Source: Variovorax sp. PBL-E5 (GTDB lineage Bacteria > Pseudomonadota > Gammaproteobacteria > Burkholderiales > Burkholderiaceae_C). Taken from it: a stretch of 64,000 bases of DNA. The notes beneath the pieces are model-generated. The model searched no databases. It was given only the letters and a program-made list of their open reading frames with translations, and was not told where the DNA came from. The position numbers and the translations under genes are program-made. The stretch spans positions 2,666,001-2,730,000 of the forward strand of contig NZ_LR594671.1 of NCBI RefSeq assembly GCF_901827185.1, in the 5' to 3' direction. Of the stretch, positions 11,014 through 19,602 are shown in pieces (position 1 is the first letter of the stretch; every line of letters begins with the position of its first letter).

Positions 11014-12249
11014 ATGCCCAAGAAGGCGGTAGAGCTCGGCGCACTGCAGGTTGGTCGGTTGAAGGATCCGGGGCGGCATGCCGTCGGCGGTGTGGCTGGC
11101 CTGCACCTGTTCATCAAGGTAGGCGGCGCAAGATCTTGGATGCTTCGCGTCCTGGTGGGCGGCCGGCGCAAGGACATTGGGCTCGGCGGTTACCCTGATG
11201 TCACCCTTGCTGGGGCCAAGGAAGCGGCCCGTCGGGCGCGGGAGCAGGTCATGCAGGGCATCGATCCCGTGGAGCAGCGCAAGCAGGCGAGGGCGCTGCT
11301 CATGGCCGAGAACGCTACTGCCAAGACCTTCACCCAGTGCTACAAGGCATTCATCGAGGACAAGGGCGAAGAGTGGCGCAACCCAAAGCACCGTCAGCAG
11401 TGGACGAACACGCTGAAGACCTACGCCGATCCCAAGCTGGGCGAACTCTTGGTGCGCGACATCACCATGACCCACGTCTTGGAAGTCCTACGGCCGATCT
11501 GGAAGGAGAAGACCGAGACGGCGACTCGTGTGCGTGGTCGCATTGAAGCTGTGCTCGATTGGGCGACCGTGCGAGGGTACAGGCAGGGTGACAACCCGGC
11601 ACGATGGAAAGGCCACCTTGAGCAGCTGCTGCCCAAGCCGTCCAAGGTATCGAAGGTTGAACACCATCCCGCCGTGGCGGTGGATGCCGTCTCGGGATTC
11701 ATATCCGCGGTGCGTGCCGCTCCGGGAATGGGTGCCCGCGCACTCGAGTTCGCCATATTCACGGCAGCGCGGTCAGGCGAGGTCCGTGGCGCGCTGTGGA
11801 GCGAGTTCAACCTGAAGGCCAAGCTCTGGACGGTTCCGGCTGAGCGGATGAAAGGGCACCGCGAACATCGGGTGCCACTTTCCAAGCAAGCGATCAAGCT
11901 GCTTGAATCGACCCCTCGCTTTGAAGGCTCAGACGTGGTCTTTTGGGGCGTGAAGGGCCAGGTCCTGAGCGATATGACGCTGAGCGCCGTGATGCGCCGC
12001 ATGGGCGTCGACGCCGTACCGCACGGGTTCCGCTCGACGTTCCGTGACTGGGCATCAGAGCGCACGAACTTTCCGCGCGAGCTCGCCGAGATGGCGCTCG
12101 CGCACACGATCGAAAGCAAGGTTGAGGCAGCCTATCGACGAGGCGACATGCTCGCCAAGCGGCTCCAAATGATGCAGGCGTGGGCGGATTTCTGTGAATC
12201 GCGCCCGCACAAGGCAAAAGTCTTACCGCTGCAGCGCGCTGCTCGATGA
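11014..12249 (+). CDS. P4-type tyrosine recombinase (integrase)
   Basis: The enzyme catalyses site-specific insertion and excision of the element. The 411-residue protein has the N-terminal DUF4102 arm-binding domain (about 10-90, with GGYPDVTLAGAKEAARRARE), a SAM-like core-binding region (about 105-200) and the catalytic domain. The catalytic residues are visible: R253 in TAARSGEVRG, H337 and R340 in HGFR, H364, and nucleophile Y374 in EAAYRRGD. The ATG at 11014 is preceded by GGAG; a GTG nine codons earlier is possible. It reads inward from the border repeat that is far from the intact tRNA. The stop overlaps the next gene in an ATGA. Confidence 0.93.
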   Translation: MPKKAVELGALQVGRLKDPGRHAVGGVAGLHLFIKVGGARSWMLRVLVGGRRKDIGLGGYPDVTLAGAKEAARRAREQVMQGIDPVEQRKQARALLMAENATAKTFTQCYKAFIEDKGEEWRNPKHRQQWTNTLKTYADPKLGELLVRDITMTHVLEVLRPIWKEKTETATRVRGRIEAVLDWATVRGYRQGDNPARWKGHLEQLLPKPSKVSKVEHHPAVAVDAVSGFISAVRAAPGMGARALEFAIFTAARSGEVRGALWSEFNLKAKLWTVPAERMKGHREHRVPLSKQAIKLLESTPRFEGSDVVFWGVKGQVLSDMTLSAVMRRMGVDAVPHGFRSTFRDWASERTNFPRELAEMALAHTIESKVEAAYRRGDMLAKRLQMMQAWADFCESRPHKAKVLPLQRAAR

Positions 12250-12974
12250 AGCTAACCAAGGCTCAATTTGCCGCTTGGGAAATCAACGAAGCGGACCCAG
12301 ACAACTGGCTCAAGATTCCAGAGTTTGATGTGTTGCCCCGTCGTGAAGAGCGCTACTACGGTTTCGAACATCCAATCCTGACGCTCGGCGATGACGAGGA
12401 GAGCTATCGTGGGGAGATCAGAAAATTGGTCAAGCGCGCACGTGCGGAGCTGCGGCGGGTATTTCCGACGCTGCGCGAATCCCTCGAAAGCCGCATCGCA
12501 GCCTTGGAACTCGTGTCAGATGAGGAACTTGCCGAGGCGCCAAGGTGGGATGCCAAGCAGCGCGCTGCGATGCAGTACTTCTTCATCATGATCGATCTTG
12601 AGTTTGCGCTGCGGCACGCGCAGCCTGGACACCAAGTCGCTACTTTTATCTCGCGCGCTGCAACTACCCTGATTGACTGGATCGATGGCGGCCCGCTCAA
12701 GGCTGCTACCTACGAGAAAATGATCCGAAGCGCTCGAGTTGGTGGCTTGGCCAGCGCGGTCAAACGCCGAGCCAGTTCCAAGGTTCCAGCACCTGAGAGG
12801 CTTCGCCAGGAACGTCAAAAGCTGGTCGAAGAGGGCAAAGGCAGCAGGGACGTGGCCAGCATCCTTGCGAAGAGATATGGGTGCTCTGCGGACCATATTC
12901 GGAAACAGCTGAGGAAAGAAAATCAAATGCGACTGAACTCGGTTCAGGACGCTAGTGAAGGGTTGGTTCAGTAG
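12246..12974 (+). CDS. Unknown protein coupled to the integrase, C-terminal HTH-like
   Basis: The 242-residue product is not recognised. The middle (about 85-160) is helical with a hydrophobic stretch QYFFIMIDLEF. The C-terminal 60 residues contain a likely helix-turn-helix, KGSRDVASILAKRYGCSADHIRKQLR in outline, typical of DNA-binding tails on small mobile-element proteins. Its ATG overlaps the integrase stop (ATGA), so translation of the two is linked. A role in controlling excision or the integrase gene is a reasonable guess but is not shown by sequence. A 71-bp gap separates it from the AlpA-like gene. Confidence 0.7.
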   Translation: MKLTKAQFAAWEINEADPDNWLKIPEFDVLPRREERYYGFEHPILTLGDDEESYRGEIRKLVKRARAELRRVFPTLRESLESRIAALELVSDEELAEAPRWDAKQRAAMQYFFIMIDLEFALRHAQPGHQVATFISRAATTLIDWIDGGPLKAATYEKMIRSARVGGLASAVKRRASSKVPAPERLRQERQKLVEEGKGSRDVASILAKRYGCSADHIRKQLRKENQMRLNSVQDASEGLVQ

Positions 12975-13045
12975 TTTTTGCAGGACGACAGTCCCTCTCC
13001 ATGCCGCAGCCGCTTTAGGCACCGCGGAACTACATGGAGAGCTAC

Positions 13046-13246
13046 ATGGACAAGATCGAAACCCGCTCCGTCCGGCCGCCCCAAGCTCGGGCACTCCTCG
13101 GCAATATCGGGAACACGACGCTCTGGCGGTGGGTGAAAGAGCGACCCGACTTTCCGCGCCCCGTGAAGATCGGGCCTCGTGTCACCGTCTTCCGCCTCGA
13201 CGAGCTGATTGCTTGGCGGGACAAGCAGGGAGAGATGGCGCAATGA
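13046..13246 (+). CDS. AlpA-type excisionase/regulator
   Basis: The 66-residue product is a winged MerR-like DNA-binding protein of the AlpA/MLP family, which activates or assists excision of P4-like elements. Visible family traits are the ARALLGNIGNTTLWRWVKE recognition helix region, the FPRPVKIGPR wing, and RLDELIAW near the C-terminus. I start at the ATG at 13046, which has GGAGAG upstream; an ATG four codons earlier is less well placed. The next gene overlaps by ATGA and begins the replication block. Confidence 0.85.
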   Translation: MDKIETRSVRPPQARALLGNIGNTTLWRWVKERPDFPRPVKIGPRVTVFRLDELIAWRDKQGEMAQ

Positions 13247-13518
13247 CGGGGCCCCAGAAGCGCGAAAGCCCACTGGCAGGCGGGCAATTCGCAGGGGAAA
13301 CCACTGAAGAGGTTTTGATTGTCGGCCACGTCGGCGCGGACAGCAAGACGGTGGCCACGCTCAAAGCCAAGTTTGCCTTGGCCGGGCACGAGATGACTGT
13401 GGCGCGCAACCGCGACGGCCGCGTGATCTGCACTGTCAGCCGCTGGGGCCAGGCCCGGAGCTTTACCCATTTCCATGACGTCGAGGAATTCCTCCGGCAG
13501 ATCGGTGGGGCCGCATGA
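13243..13518 (+). CDS. Small unknown protein between AlpA and primase
   Basis: The 91-residue product is not recognised. After a polar N-terminus it shows an alternating strand/helix pattern from VLIVGHVGADSKTVATLKAK to FHDVEEFLRQIG, which suggests one compact alpha/beta domain. It overlaps both neighbours by ATGA and is therefore almost certainly expressed with the primase. A primase or replication accessory role is inferred only from position. Confidence 0.7.
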   Translation: MTGPQKRESPLAGGQFAGETTEEVLIVGHVGADSKTVATLKAKFALAGHEMTVARNRDGRVICTVSRWGQARSFTHFHDVEEFLRQIGGAA

Positions 13519-14345
13519 TCGTCTGGACCGACCTTTCCATCGGCGACCATCGCGTCTTGTGCCCGGCCTGCGGGCGCAAGCCCAATGACAAGACGATGGG
13601 CGTCACCATCGCGGCCGACGACCACGGGGTGGCCCACTGCTTTCGCTGCGGCCTTGTTGAGACCAGACAGCATGGGCGCGAGCTGACCCCAGCCGAGCGC
13701 AAGGCGTTTTCGCGGCGCATGGATGCCCTGCGCCGGCAACACGATGCCGAGCAACGCCAGCGCCAGGCCGAGGCGGCCGCAGCAGCTGCCATCCGATGGA
13801 CCGCTGCTGTCCCGGCGGCCCAGCATCCCTACCTGAGCTCCAAAGCCGTCCAGGCCCACGGCATCCGCCTCGAGGCCGGCCACACGCTGCTGATTCCAAT
13901 GCGTGACGGCGACGGTCGCATGCACAGCCTGCAGAGCATCGCACCGGATGGATCGAAGCGCTTCATGCCCAGCGGCCGCGTGAAGGGCTGCTACCACGCC
14001 ATCGGCAAGCCCGCGGGTCGGCTGGTGGTGTGCGAGGGGTATGCCACCGGCGCCACGATCCATGAAGACACCGGCCATGCCGTGGCGATCGCGTTCAACA
14101 GCGGCAACATGCTGCCGGTCGCAAAGGCGCTGCGCTCGAAGTTCCCGTGCATCACCCTTGTGCTCGCCGGGGACGACGATTGGAAAACCGAGGGCAATCC
14201 TGGCCTGGCCGCCGCGACTGAGGCCGCTCGCGCTGTCGGCGGCCTCCTTGCTGTGCCGAACTTCCAAGGCCTGCCGCGCGGTGACCATGACACTGACTTC
14301 AACGATTTGCACCGACTCGCCGGCGCGGTGGAGATGCAGGGATGA
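13515..14345 (+). CDS. Zinc-finger/Toprim DNA primase
   Basis: The 276-residue product should make RNA primers for replication of the element. The N-terminal zinc-binding domain has C16, C19, C42 and C45 (two CxxC pairs). A helical linker rich in Gln/Arg/Ala follows (about 70-95). The C-terminal Toprim domain shows the catalytic Glu in VVCEGYATG (E174) and the acidic cluster DDD at 220-222. This matches the primase half of P4-alpha-like proteins, with the helicase part in the next gene. It is linked to both neighbours by ATGA overlaps. Confidence 0.88.
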   Translation: MIVWTDLSIGDHRVLCPACGRKPNDKTMGVTIAADDHGVAHCFRCGLVETRQHGRELTPAERKAFSRRMDALRRQHDAEQRQRQAEAAAAAAIRWTAAVPAAQHPYLSSKAVQAHGIRLEAGHTLLIPMRDGDGRMHSLQSIAPDGSKRFMPSGRVKGCYHAIGKPAGRLVVCEGYATGATIHEDTGHAVAIAFNSGNMLPVAKALRSKFPCITLVLAGDDDWKTEGNPGLAAATEAARAVGGLLAVPNFQGLPRGDHDTDFNDLHRLAGAVEMQG

Positions 14346-15907
14346 ACGTGATCAAGAAGGCTGTCGACGCAGCGCAGCCCGTCTCCGATGCCGACGATGA
14401 CCACGTCGACCTCCATCGCAATGCACCTCGGCCCGAGCCCGCATGTCTTCACGGCCTGATAGGTGAGATCGCTCGGACAGCGGCAGAGACCACGGAGGCC
14501 AACCCCTTCGCGGTGGCGGCCAACATGATTGCCTACATGAGCGCCGCGGTGGGCCGGGGCACATACCTGCCGGTGGGCAACACCTGGCACCACGCTCGTC
14601 TGTTCGTGATCCATGTCGGGCGCACCGGCCGCGGCCGCAAGGGTGATGCCGTCAGCATCGTTCACCGCATCGACAAAGCGATTCGTCAGCGCAATGAACA
14701 CCTCCCGCCGCAGGTGCACCGAGGCGGCCTGTCCTCTCGTGAAGGCCTTGCCTACCTGATCCATGACGGCTTCAGCGAAGGCAAGACCGAGGTCGAGGCC
14801 GTGCACGACAAGCGCCTTTGGGTCGTCGAATCAGAGTTCGCCAACGTCCTGAGCCAGACAAAGCGCGAGGGCAATACGTTGTCGGCCGCGCTGCGCGACT
14901 GCTGGGATGGCGTCTCGATCCGGCCCGCTACCAAGGGAAACCGTGTGTGGGCGACTGATCCGCACGTCACGATGTCCTGTGCCGTGACCCCGGGCGAGAT
15001 GCGCACCATGCTCGCAGCTCGCGAGCTGACCAACGGCTTTGCCAACCGCTTCCTGCTGGTGTGGGCCGAGCGCAACCGCGTCCTGCCGTTTCCGCAGGCC
15101 ACGCCCCAGAACAAGATCGACGAATTCGCCGAGCAGATCATCACGGTGCTGAAGGCGGTTGGCGCCGACCGACCGGTGGACACCGATGCGCATCGAGCCG
15201 TGCTCACGCCCGCCGCGCAAAAGCTGTACGCCAAGCTGTACCTCGGGGAATTGAACGACCAGAGTGCGGGCGAATTGGTGAGCGCGCTGCTCGAGCGGCG
15301 TGCCCCGACGCTGCTTCGCCTGGCCATGCTCTTTGCGATCTGCGATATCAGCCAGGAAGTCGATGTGCAGCACATCGAGGCCGCGCTCGCCTGGGTTCGG
15401 TACTGGTCCGATTCCGTGAAGTTCGTCTTCGCGACGGCCATGGATGAGGAGACCGCCGCCGAGATCAGCGCCACGGCGGACCGCATCGTAAGGTTCCTCA
15501 GCGAGAGGGGTACAGCGACGCGCAGCGCGATCACGACTGAATGTTTCGGCGGACACCTCAACAAGGACAAGATCGACGCTGCGCTTGAGGAGCTTCTTGT
15601 AGCTACTCCACCCGTGATCGAAGTCGAGACGATCCCGACGCAAGGCCGTTCGTCCAAGGTTTATCGAATGATCGGCGCTAAGAATGCGAAAGTGGCGAAG
15701 AATGAGCAACCACGCGGCTTTGCGACCGATTTTGATGTTCGCAAAGAAAGCGAAGTTGGCGAAATATGGCCGCGGGAAGGCATAGATACTTCGCAACTTC
15801 GCGGGTCGCGCGGATCGAAAAATCAAGCGGAAACCCGCGCCAGCCCTGATTCTTCGCTTACTTCGCAGGCAGATTGCGAAAGCGCGACTGTGGAGGCCCG
15901 GCTGTGA
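14342..15907 (+). CDS. DUF3987-type replication protein (primase-helicase partner)
   Basis: The 521-residue product has the DUF3987 layout common beside Toprim primases in phages and integrative elements. A Walker-A-like loop GRTGRGRKGD lies at 93-102, with K100 in the lysine position. Further on are LWVVESEFANVL, a Walker-B-like strand with Glu, and the SCAVTPGEMRTML and GFANRFLLVWAER segments typical of the family. The last 90 residues are low complexity (short Ala-Lys-Asn/Ser runs from repeated TTCGC-type DNA). A related stretch of this tail occurs again near 27180-27262 on the other strand. Helicase activity is inferred from family context. Confidence 0.8.
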   Translation: MNVIKKAVDAAQPVSDADDDHVDLHRNAPRPEPACLHGLIGEIARTAAETTEANPFAVAANMIAYMSAAVGRGTYLPVGNTWHHARLFVIHVGRTGRGRKGDAVSIVHRIDKAIRQRNEHLPPQVHRGGLSSREGLAYLIHDGFSEGKTEVEAVHDKRLWVVESEFANVLSQTKREGNTLSAALRDCWDGVSIRPATKGNRVWATDPHVTMSCAVTPGEMRTMLAARELTNGFANRFLLVWAERNRVLPFPQATPQNKIDEFAEQIITVLKAVGADRPVDTDAHRAVLTPAAQKLYAKLYLGELNDQSAGELVSALLERRAPTLLRLAMLFAICDISQEVDVQHIEAALAWVRYWSDSVKFVFATAMDEETAAEISATADRIVRFLSERGTATRSAITTECFGGHLNKDKIDAALEELLVATPPVIEVETIPTQGRSSKVYRMIGAKNAKVAKNEQPRGFATDFDVRKESEVGEIWPREGIDTSQLRGSRGSKNQAETRASPDSSLTSQADCESATVEARL

Positions 15908-16224
15908 GCCCCGTCGAGATCTGCCGCGCGATCTACGCGGCCGGAATGACGGTCAGGGCCGACGGCGCCGAGCTGGTGCTGAAGCCTGCCGATCGGTTGA
16001 CGCCACCTCTGCGCGAATTGCTGGTGGCCCACAAACCGGAGTTGATCAAGTTCCTTCGCGACGCCGAACACACCGCGGCCGAACTGATCGAGGCCGCCCT
16101 GCGCGTCTGCGATCAGTTCGGCGACAGCGAGGATGCCCGGAGACAGATGCGGACCGAATGCCTGAGGACGCCGCTGCACATGCGCACCGACTTGCTTGAC
16201 CACTTCAAACGAGGCGGTGCATGA
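15904..16224 (+). CDS. Small protein with TubC-like docking fold
   Basis: The 106-residue product starts at a GTG overlapping the previous stop (GTGA). Residues about 3-52 resemble the N-terminal docking domain of TubC: a helix, a hairpin with VRADGAELVLKP, then LTPPLRELLVAHKPELIKFL. Such domains are widespread as short proteins beside phage-type primase genes, where they presumably mediate protein contacts rather than peptide synthesis. The C-terminal half is helical and unknown. Confidence 0.65.
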   Translation: MSPVEICRAIYAAGMTVRADGAELVLKPADRLTPPLRELLVAHKPELIKFLRDAEHTAAELIEAALRVCDQFGDSEDARRQMRTECLRTPLHMRTDLLDHFKRGGA

Positions 16225-16328
16225 GGTACGTCGCACTCGTCCCGGCCACTCCGCCGGTCATGGCCCGGCATCCAAACACGCGCTTCAGCCCGGAGCGCGG
16301 TCAACCCAAGAAGGAATCAAATGACTGA
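16221..16328 (+). CDS. Very short coupled ORF
   Basis: A 35-codon frame begins in an ATGA overlap with the previous gene and ends 8 bp inside the baseplate hub gene. The product is basic, with a hydrophobic N-terminus (MRYVALVPATPPVMA) and a polar C-terminus. It has no recognisable domain. The overlap pattern and the good ribosome site it carries for the next gene (AAGGA) argue that it is translated, but it may simply be a bridge that couples the replication block to the hub gene. Confidence 0.4.
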   Translation: MRYVALVPATPPVMARHPNTRFSPERGQPKKESND

Positions 16329-17427
16329 CGAACTTACCCTTTCTGTCGGCGGTCGACAACTCAGCGGGTGGTCAACTGTCCGCGTCACCCGTGGAATCGA
16401 GCACTGTCCGTCCGATTTCGAGATCTCGCTGACAGAGCGCTATCCGGGCGAAGCCGACGCGTTCGTGGTGCAGCCGGGCGACGCCTGTACTGTGCTCCTC
16501 GGGCCCGATCTGGTGCTGACCGGGGCGATCGATCGTGTTCACTATGCGCTCGCGCCGTATCAGCACACCGTCACGGTGATCGGTCGAAGCAAGTGCGCGG
16601 ACCTGGTCGACTGCTCGGCCGAGTGGCCGGGCATGCAGATCGCTGGTTCCGATGCTCTCGGGATCGCCCAGAAGCTCGCGCAACCCTATGCCATCACCGT
16701 GAGCGCGCCGGGCAGCAAGGGCGAGATCGTCCAGCTGTTCAACCTGATGCACGGCGAGACCGCATTCGAGATCATCGAGCGCGTGTGTCGCTACGGCGCG
16801 CTGCTCGCATACGACCAGCCCGACGGAAGCCTGATCCTTTCGCAGGCCGCGCAAGTAGTGGCCGCCAGCGGCTTCACGGAAGGCGTCAACGTCCAGAGCG
16901 CGAGCATGGCGACGTCGATGGATCAACGGTACTCGGTGTACCTTTGCTTCCAGCAAAGCCTCGAGGTCATGAATGATGTCGGCGAAGGCGGCAACCTGCA
17001 GGCCATGGCAACCGACGAAGGCGTGCCGAGGCATCGATCGCGCGACATCATTTCGGAGTCGCCCACGGGTGGCCGAGATTTCGCCCAGAAGCGAGCGACA
17101 TGGGAAGCAAACCGCCGCATCGGGCGCTCGCAGCAGCTCAACCTCGTCACCGACAGCTGGCGCGACCAGGCAGGCGTGCTGTGGACGCCGAACACGCTGG
17201 TGCCGCTGTCGCTGCCTACCCTGAAGTGCGGCGACGAGGACAACAAGCTGGTGTGGCTCGTCACGCAGGTGACCTATCGGCGCGATGCGGACGGCACCAC
17301 GGCTGCGCTGACGATCATGCGGCCTGAGGCGTTTCTGCCGATCCCAATTCTTCAATTGCCGACGTTCAACGACATCCCGGCCAATCCTGGTATCGGCGAT
17401 CCATGGGGCAACGAGGTGCGCAGATGA
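16321..17427 (+). CDS. Mu-like phage baseplate hub protein (gpP/gp44 family)
   Basis: The 368-residue product matches the baseplate hub of contractile-tail phages such as Mu gp44. It opens with a beta-rich domain (ELTLSVGGRQLSGW, then EISLTERYPG) and has a GDACTVLLGPDLVLTGAID tail-hub segment. The GRSKCADLVDCSAEWPG stretch and a C-terminal STY/LysM-like region follow. Hub proteins form the trimer that caps the tail tube and holds the spike. An AAGGA ribosome site precedes the ATG. It is directly downstream of the replication block, with no tape-measure or tube gene before it, which is odd. It is joined to the spike gene by ATGA. Confidence 0.88.
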   Translation: MTDELTLSVGGRQLSGWSTVRVTRGIEHCPSDFEISLTERYPGEADAFVVQPGDACTVLLGPDLVLTGAIDRVHYALAPYQHTVTVIGRSKCADLVDCSAEWPGMQIAGSDALGIAQKLAQPYAITVSAPGSKGEIVQLFNLMHGETAFEIIERVCRYGALLAYDQPDGSLILSQAAQVVAASGFTEGVNVQSASMATSMDQRYSVYLCFQQSLEVMNDVGEGGNLQAMATDEGVPRHRSRDIISESPTGGRDFAQKRATWEANRRIGRSQQLNLVTDSWRDQAGVLWTPNTLVPLSLPTLKCGDEDNKLVWLVTQVTYRRDADGTTAALTIMRPEAFLPIPILQLPTFNDIPANPGIGDPWGNEVRR

Positions 17428-18095
17428 GTGCTGAAATATCGGCCATCGAAAAGCTCTGGCGGCGCATGCTGCTCGTGGTGGGCCGCGGGCGCATCACGAC
17501 CGGCGACGACTCCGGCATGGTGCAGCGGCAGCAGGTGCTACTGAGCGCCGCTGAGATCCGCGACGACACCATCCGGGTCGCCGAGTATGGCTTCACGTCG
17601 ATGCCATTGCCAGGCTGCCACGGCGTCGTGGTCTTCATCGGCGGCGACCGCTCGAACGGCGTGATCATCGCGACCAACGACCAGAACCACCGGCTGAAGA
17701 ACCTCAAGCCCGGCGAGGTCGCGATCTATGACGATCAGGGCCAGTCGGTATGGCTCAAGCGCACCGGCATCGAGGTCAACGGCGCCGGGCTGCCGATCCT
17801 CGTGCACAACACGCCGACGATCACGCTGAAGGCGGACACGAGCATCACGCTCGATGCACCTCTGGTGCATTCGACGGGGAATCACACCGTTGACGCGCTG
17901 TTCACCACACTGAACTTCGCAATGGTGGCCGGCGGCGCTGCCAAATGGGGTAGCGGCGGCGGTGGAACCATGAGCTTCAACAACATGACCGTTACCTACA
18001 CCGGCGGCGCGATCTCGCACGACGGCCACGTGATCGACAAGAGCCACGTCCATCCTGTCACGGCCGTGGGCTCCAACACGGGCACCCCTGTATGA
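17424..18095 (+). CDS. Phage baseplate assembly/spike protein (gpV/gp45 family)
   Basis: The 223-residue product is the membrane-piercing spike of Mu-like tails. An N-terminal OB-fold region (about 10-100, with VAEYGFTSMPLPGCHGVVVF) leads into a beta-helix with short repeats (PTITLKADTSITLDAPLVH). The tip has SHVHP, the metal-binding His pair usual at spike apices. The Gly-rich stretch WGSGGGGTMSF precedes the tip. Length is near that of Mu gp45. The normal next gene, a gp46/GPW-gp25 baseplate protein, is missing; a different ORF follows with an ATGA overlap. Confidence 0.88.
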   Translation: MSAEISAIEKLWRRMLLVVGRGRITTGDDSGMVQRQQVLLSAAEIRDDTIRVAEYGFTSMPLPGCHGVVVFIGGDRSNGVIIATNDQNHRLKNLKPGEVAIYDDQGQSVWLKRTGIEVNGAGLPILVHNTPTITLKADTSITLDAPLVHSTGNHTVDALFTTLNFAMVAGGAAKWGSGGGGTMSFNNMTVTYTGGAISHDGHVIDKSHVHPVTAVGSNTGTPV

Positions 18096-18700
18096 CTATC
18101 CGTCTGACTTCACCAGGAAGCTTAAAAATGAAAAGCGCCTCCGCCAGCGCCTCCACGCACGCGAAGCCACCGAATCGACTTGTAGCCGGCGCTCTGAGAT
18201 TCGCACATTTCCTTGGCCTGCCCGACAGAGGTGCGAAGACTTCGGGGCTTGTAGCCGTCCCGAAGCACATAAGGCCCCACGCACATCGAGCAGCTGATTC
18301 GAAGCGCCATCCGATCACAGATGGATCGCAAGCAGCTTCGCGATCGTCAACGACGCACCCACCGGTCCCAACACGCACCGAACTCGGTGCGCTCGCAGTC
18401 GCCAAAGAGCGTGCGCGCTGCGGCGCAATCTTCCGGCACGGATTGCAGATAGGGCTCGCCACTGAGGCCTATCGCCTCACCTTCGAAACCGAGCTGCGGT
18501 GCACGCAGGCAATAGCGCTGCTGGACGCCGCGGTGCTGGATCGCCCAGCACGCGGCCGCCTGGCGCAGCGCATGGAAGAGATTTCAACGCCAAACGTAGG
18601 CCCGGGCGATGGCATGCCCGGGCCTGACCCTGCGACGCCGCGCGGCGTTGCGCAAGCAATCCTGGCTGCAGGAGAAAAGGCCCGCAAGGGCAGTCATTAA
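18092..18700 (+). CDS. Chimeric ORF; C-terminal half resembles phage head-maturation protease tail
   Basis: A 202-codon frame starts in an ATGA overlap with the spike gene. The first half (about 1-110) is rich in Ser, His, Pro and Arg and looks like out-of-frame or non-coding-derived sequence. From about residue 108 it carries AKERARCGAIFRHG, a helix pair ending ALLDAA, and GRLAQRMEEISTPNVGPGDG. That last part resembles the C-terminal tail of ClpP/S49-like prohead proteases, which sits after the catalytic domain. No catalytic Ser-His pair is present. It is most likely a recombination scar joining spike and capsid modules; an intact protein is doubtful. Confidence 0.4.
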   Translation: MTIRLTSPGSLKMKSASASASTHAKPPNRLVAGALRFAHFLGLPDRGAKTSGLVAVPKHIRPHAHRAADSKRHPITDGSQAASRSSTTHPPVPTRTELGALAVAKERARCGAIFRHGLQIGLATEAYRLTFETELRCTQAIALLDAAVLDRPARGRLAQRMEEISTPNVGPGDGMPGPDPATPRGVAQAILAAGEKARKGSH

Positions 18701-18720
18701 TCGACCCATAGGAATCCAAA

Positions 18721-19431
18721 ATGATCACCAACATCAAAGCGCTCGAAGCCAATTGCGTCGATCTGCTCGCCGCAGTCAAGGCCGCCCATGAAACCTACCG
18801 GCAGAAGGGAGCAGAGATCGACGAGCTCTCGACCAGGCGTGCCACTCTGGCAGAGGCGAGCGACCAACATGTGCAAGCCAATGACGACCTTGCGGAAGCC
18901 CAACGGATGCGCGAGAACGAGCTCGGTCAAGCGTTGATCGAGCAGCGCAAACCCAACACCGCCGTGGCGGACGAAGCGATGAAGGCTGCACGCGGGCGCT
19001 TGGATGCCATCTCCGCCGCGGGCATTGCGTCCGCGGCCGCGGTGCGCCTTATCGATGAAGCGATGGCGCCGCTGCAGGCGCAGCACGCGACCCTCAGCGA
19101 GGCGTTCAACGATGCATTGGCCAGCTACCTGCAGGCGGCCAATCTACTGAGCACTGCTCGACACCGCGAGGCATCCGATGCAGTCGATGCCGCGACCGCA
19201 GGCATGAGAGCAACGGCCGCTCTTGCTGACATGCTGGCTCGAACCTTCCTTACCGCCTCTCAGCGTGCGAACACGCCGACAGGTCACACCAGCATGCTGG
19301 CGAGGTATGCAGACAGCATCAGGAGCGTGGCCTCAACGTTGCCTTACGACGATGGCATTCGAAAGCATCTGCCCGATGCTCAGGAAAAGATCCTCGCGCC
19401 GCTTCGAGCCGTGGGCATCGAGCTGTCCTAA
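18721..19431 (+). CDS. Ala-rich coiled-coil protein of unknown function
   Basis: The 236-residue product is almost wholly helical and alanine-rich, with heptad-like stretches at about 10-110 and 115-190. There are no membrane segments or Cys/His motifs. It is preceded by a good ribosome site (AGGAA, 7 bp). Position after phage fragments suggests a virion or scaffold accessory, but no family was recognised. It is followed by about 170 bp with a weak hairpin and short T run near 19547-19567, then the acyltransferase. Confidence 0.6.
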   Translation: MITNIKALEANCVDLLAAVKAAHETYRQKGAEIDELSTRRATLAEASDQHVQANDDLAEAQRMRENELGQALIEQRKPNTAVADEAMKAARGRLDAISAAGIASAAAVRLIDEAMAPLQAQHATLSEAFNDALASYLQAANLLSTARHREASDAVDAATAGMRATAALADMLARTFLTASQRANTPTGHTSMLARYADSIRSVASTLPYDDGIRKHLPDAQEKILAPLRAVGIELS

Positions 19432-19602
19432 ACCCCAGCCGGCGGTGGGCAACACCGGCAACCAGCGGAGGCGGTAGCATGATGTCGCTCGAGCGCTGTT
19501 CGTACTCGCCCAGTCGTCATCTGGGCGCCTTCGGGGAGCTCGCGGCTTCGGCCGGGGGCCTTTTCGCGTTTGGGCCCCGCAGACCGAGCAAAATGGCGAC
19601 CC

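Noticed and set aside
18122..18331. Cys-rich minus-strand ORF considered as a lysis or secreted protein
   Set aside because: No signal peptide, no ribosome site and no recognisable family; overlaps a plus-strand frame linked by ATGA to the spike gene.
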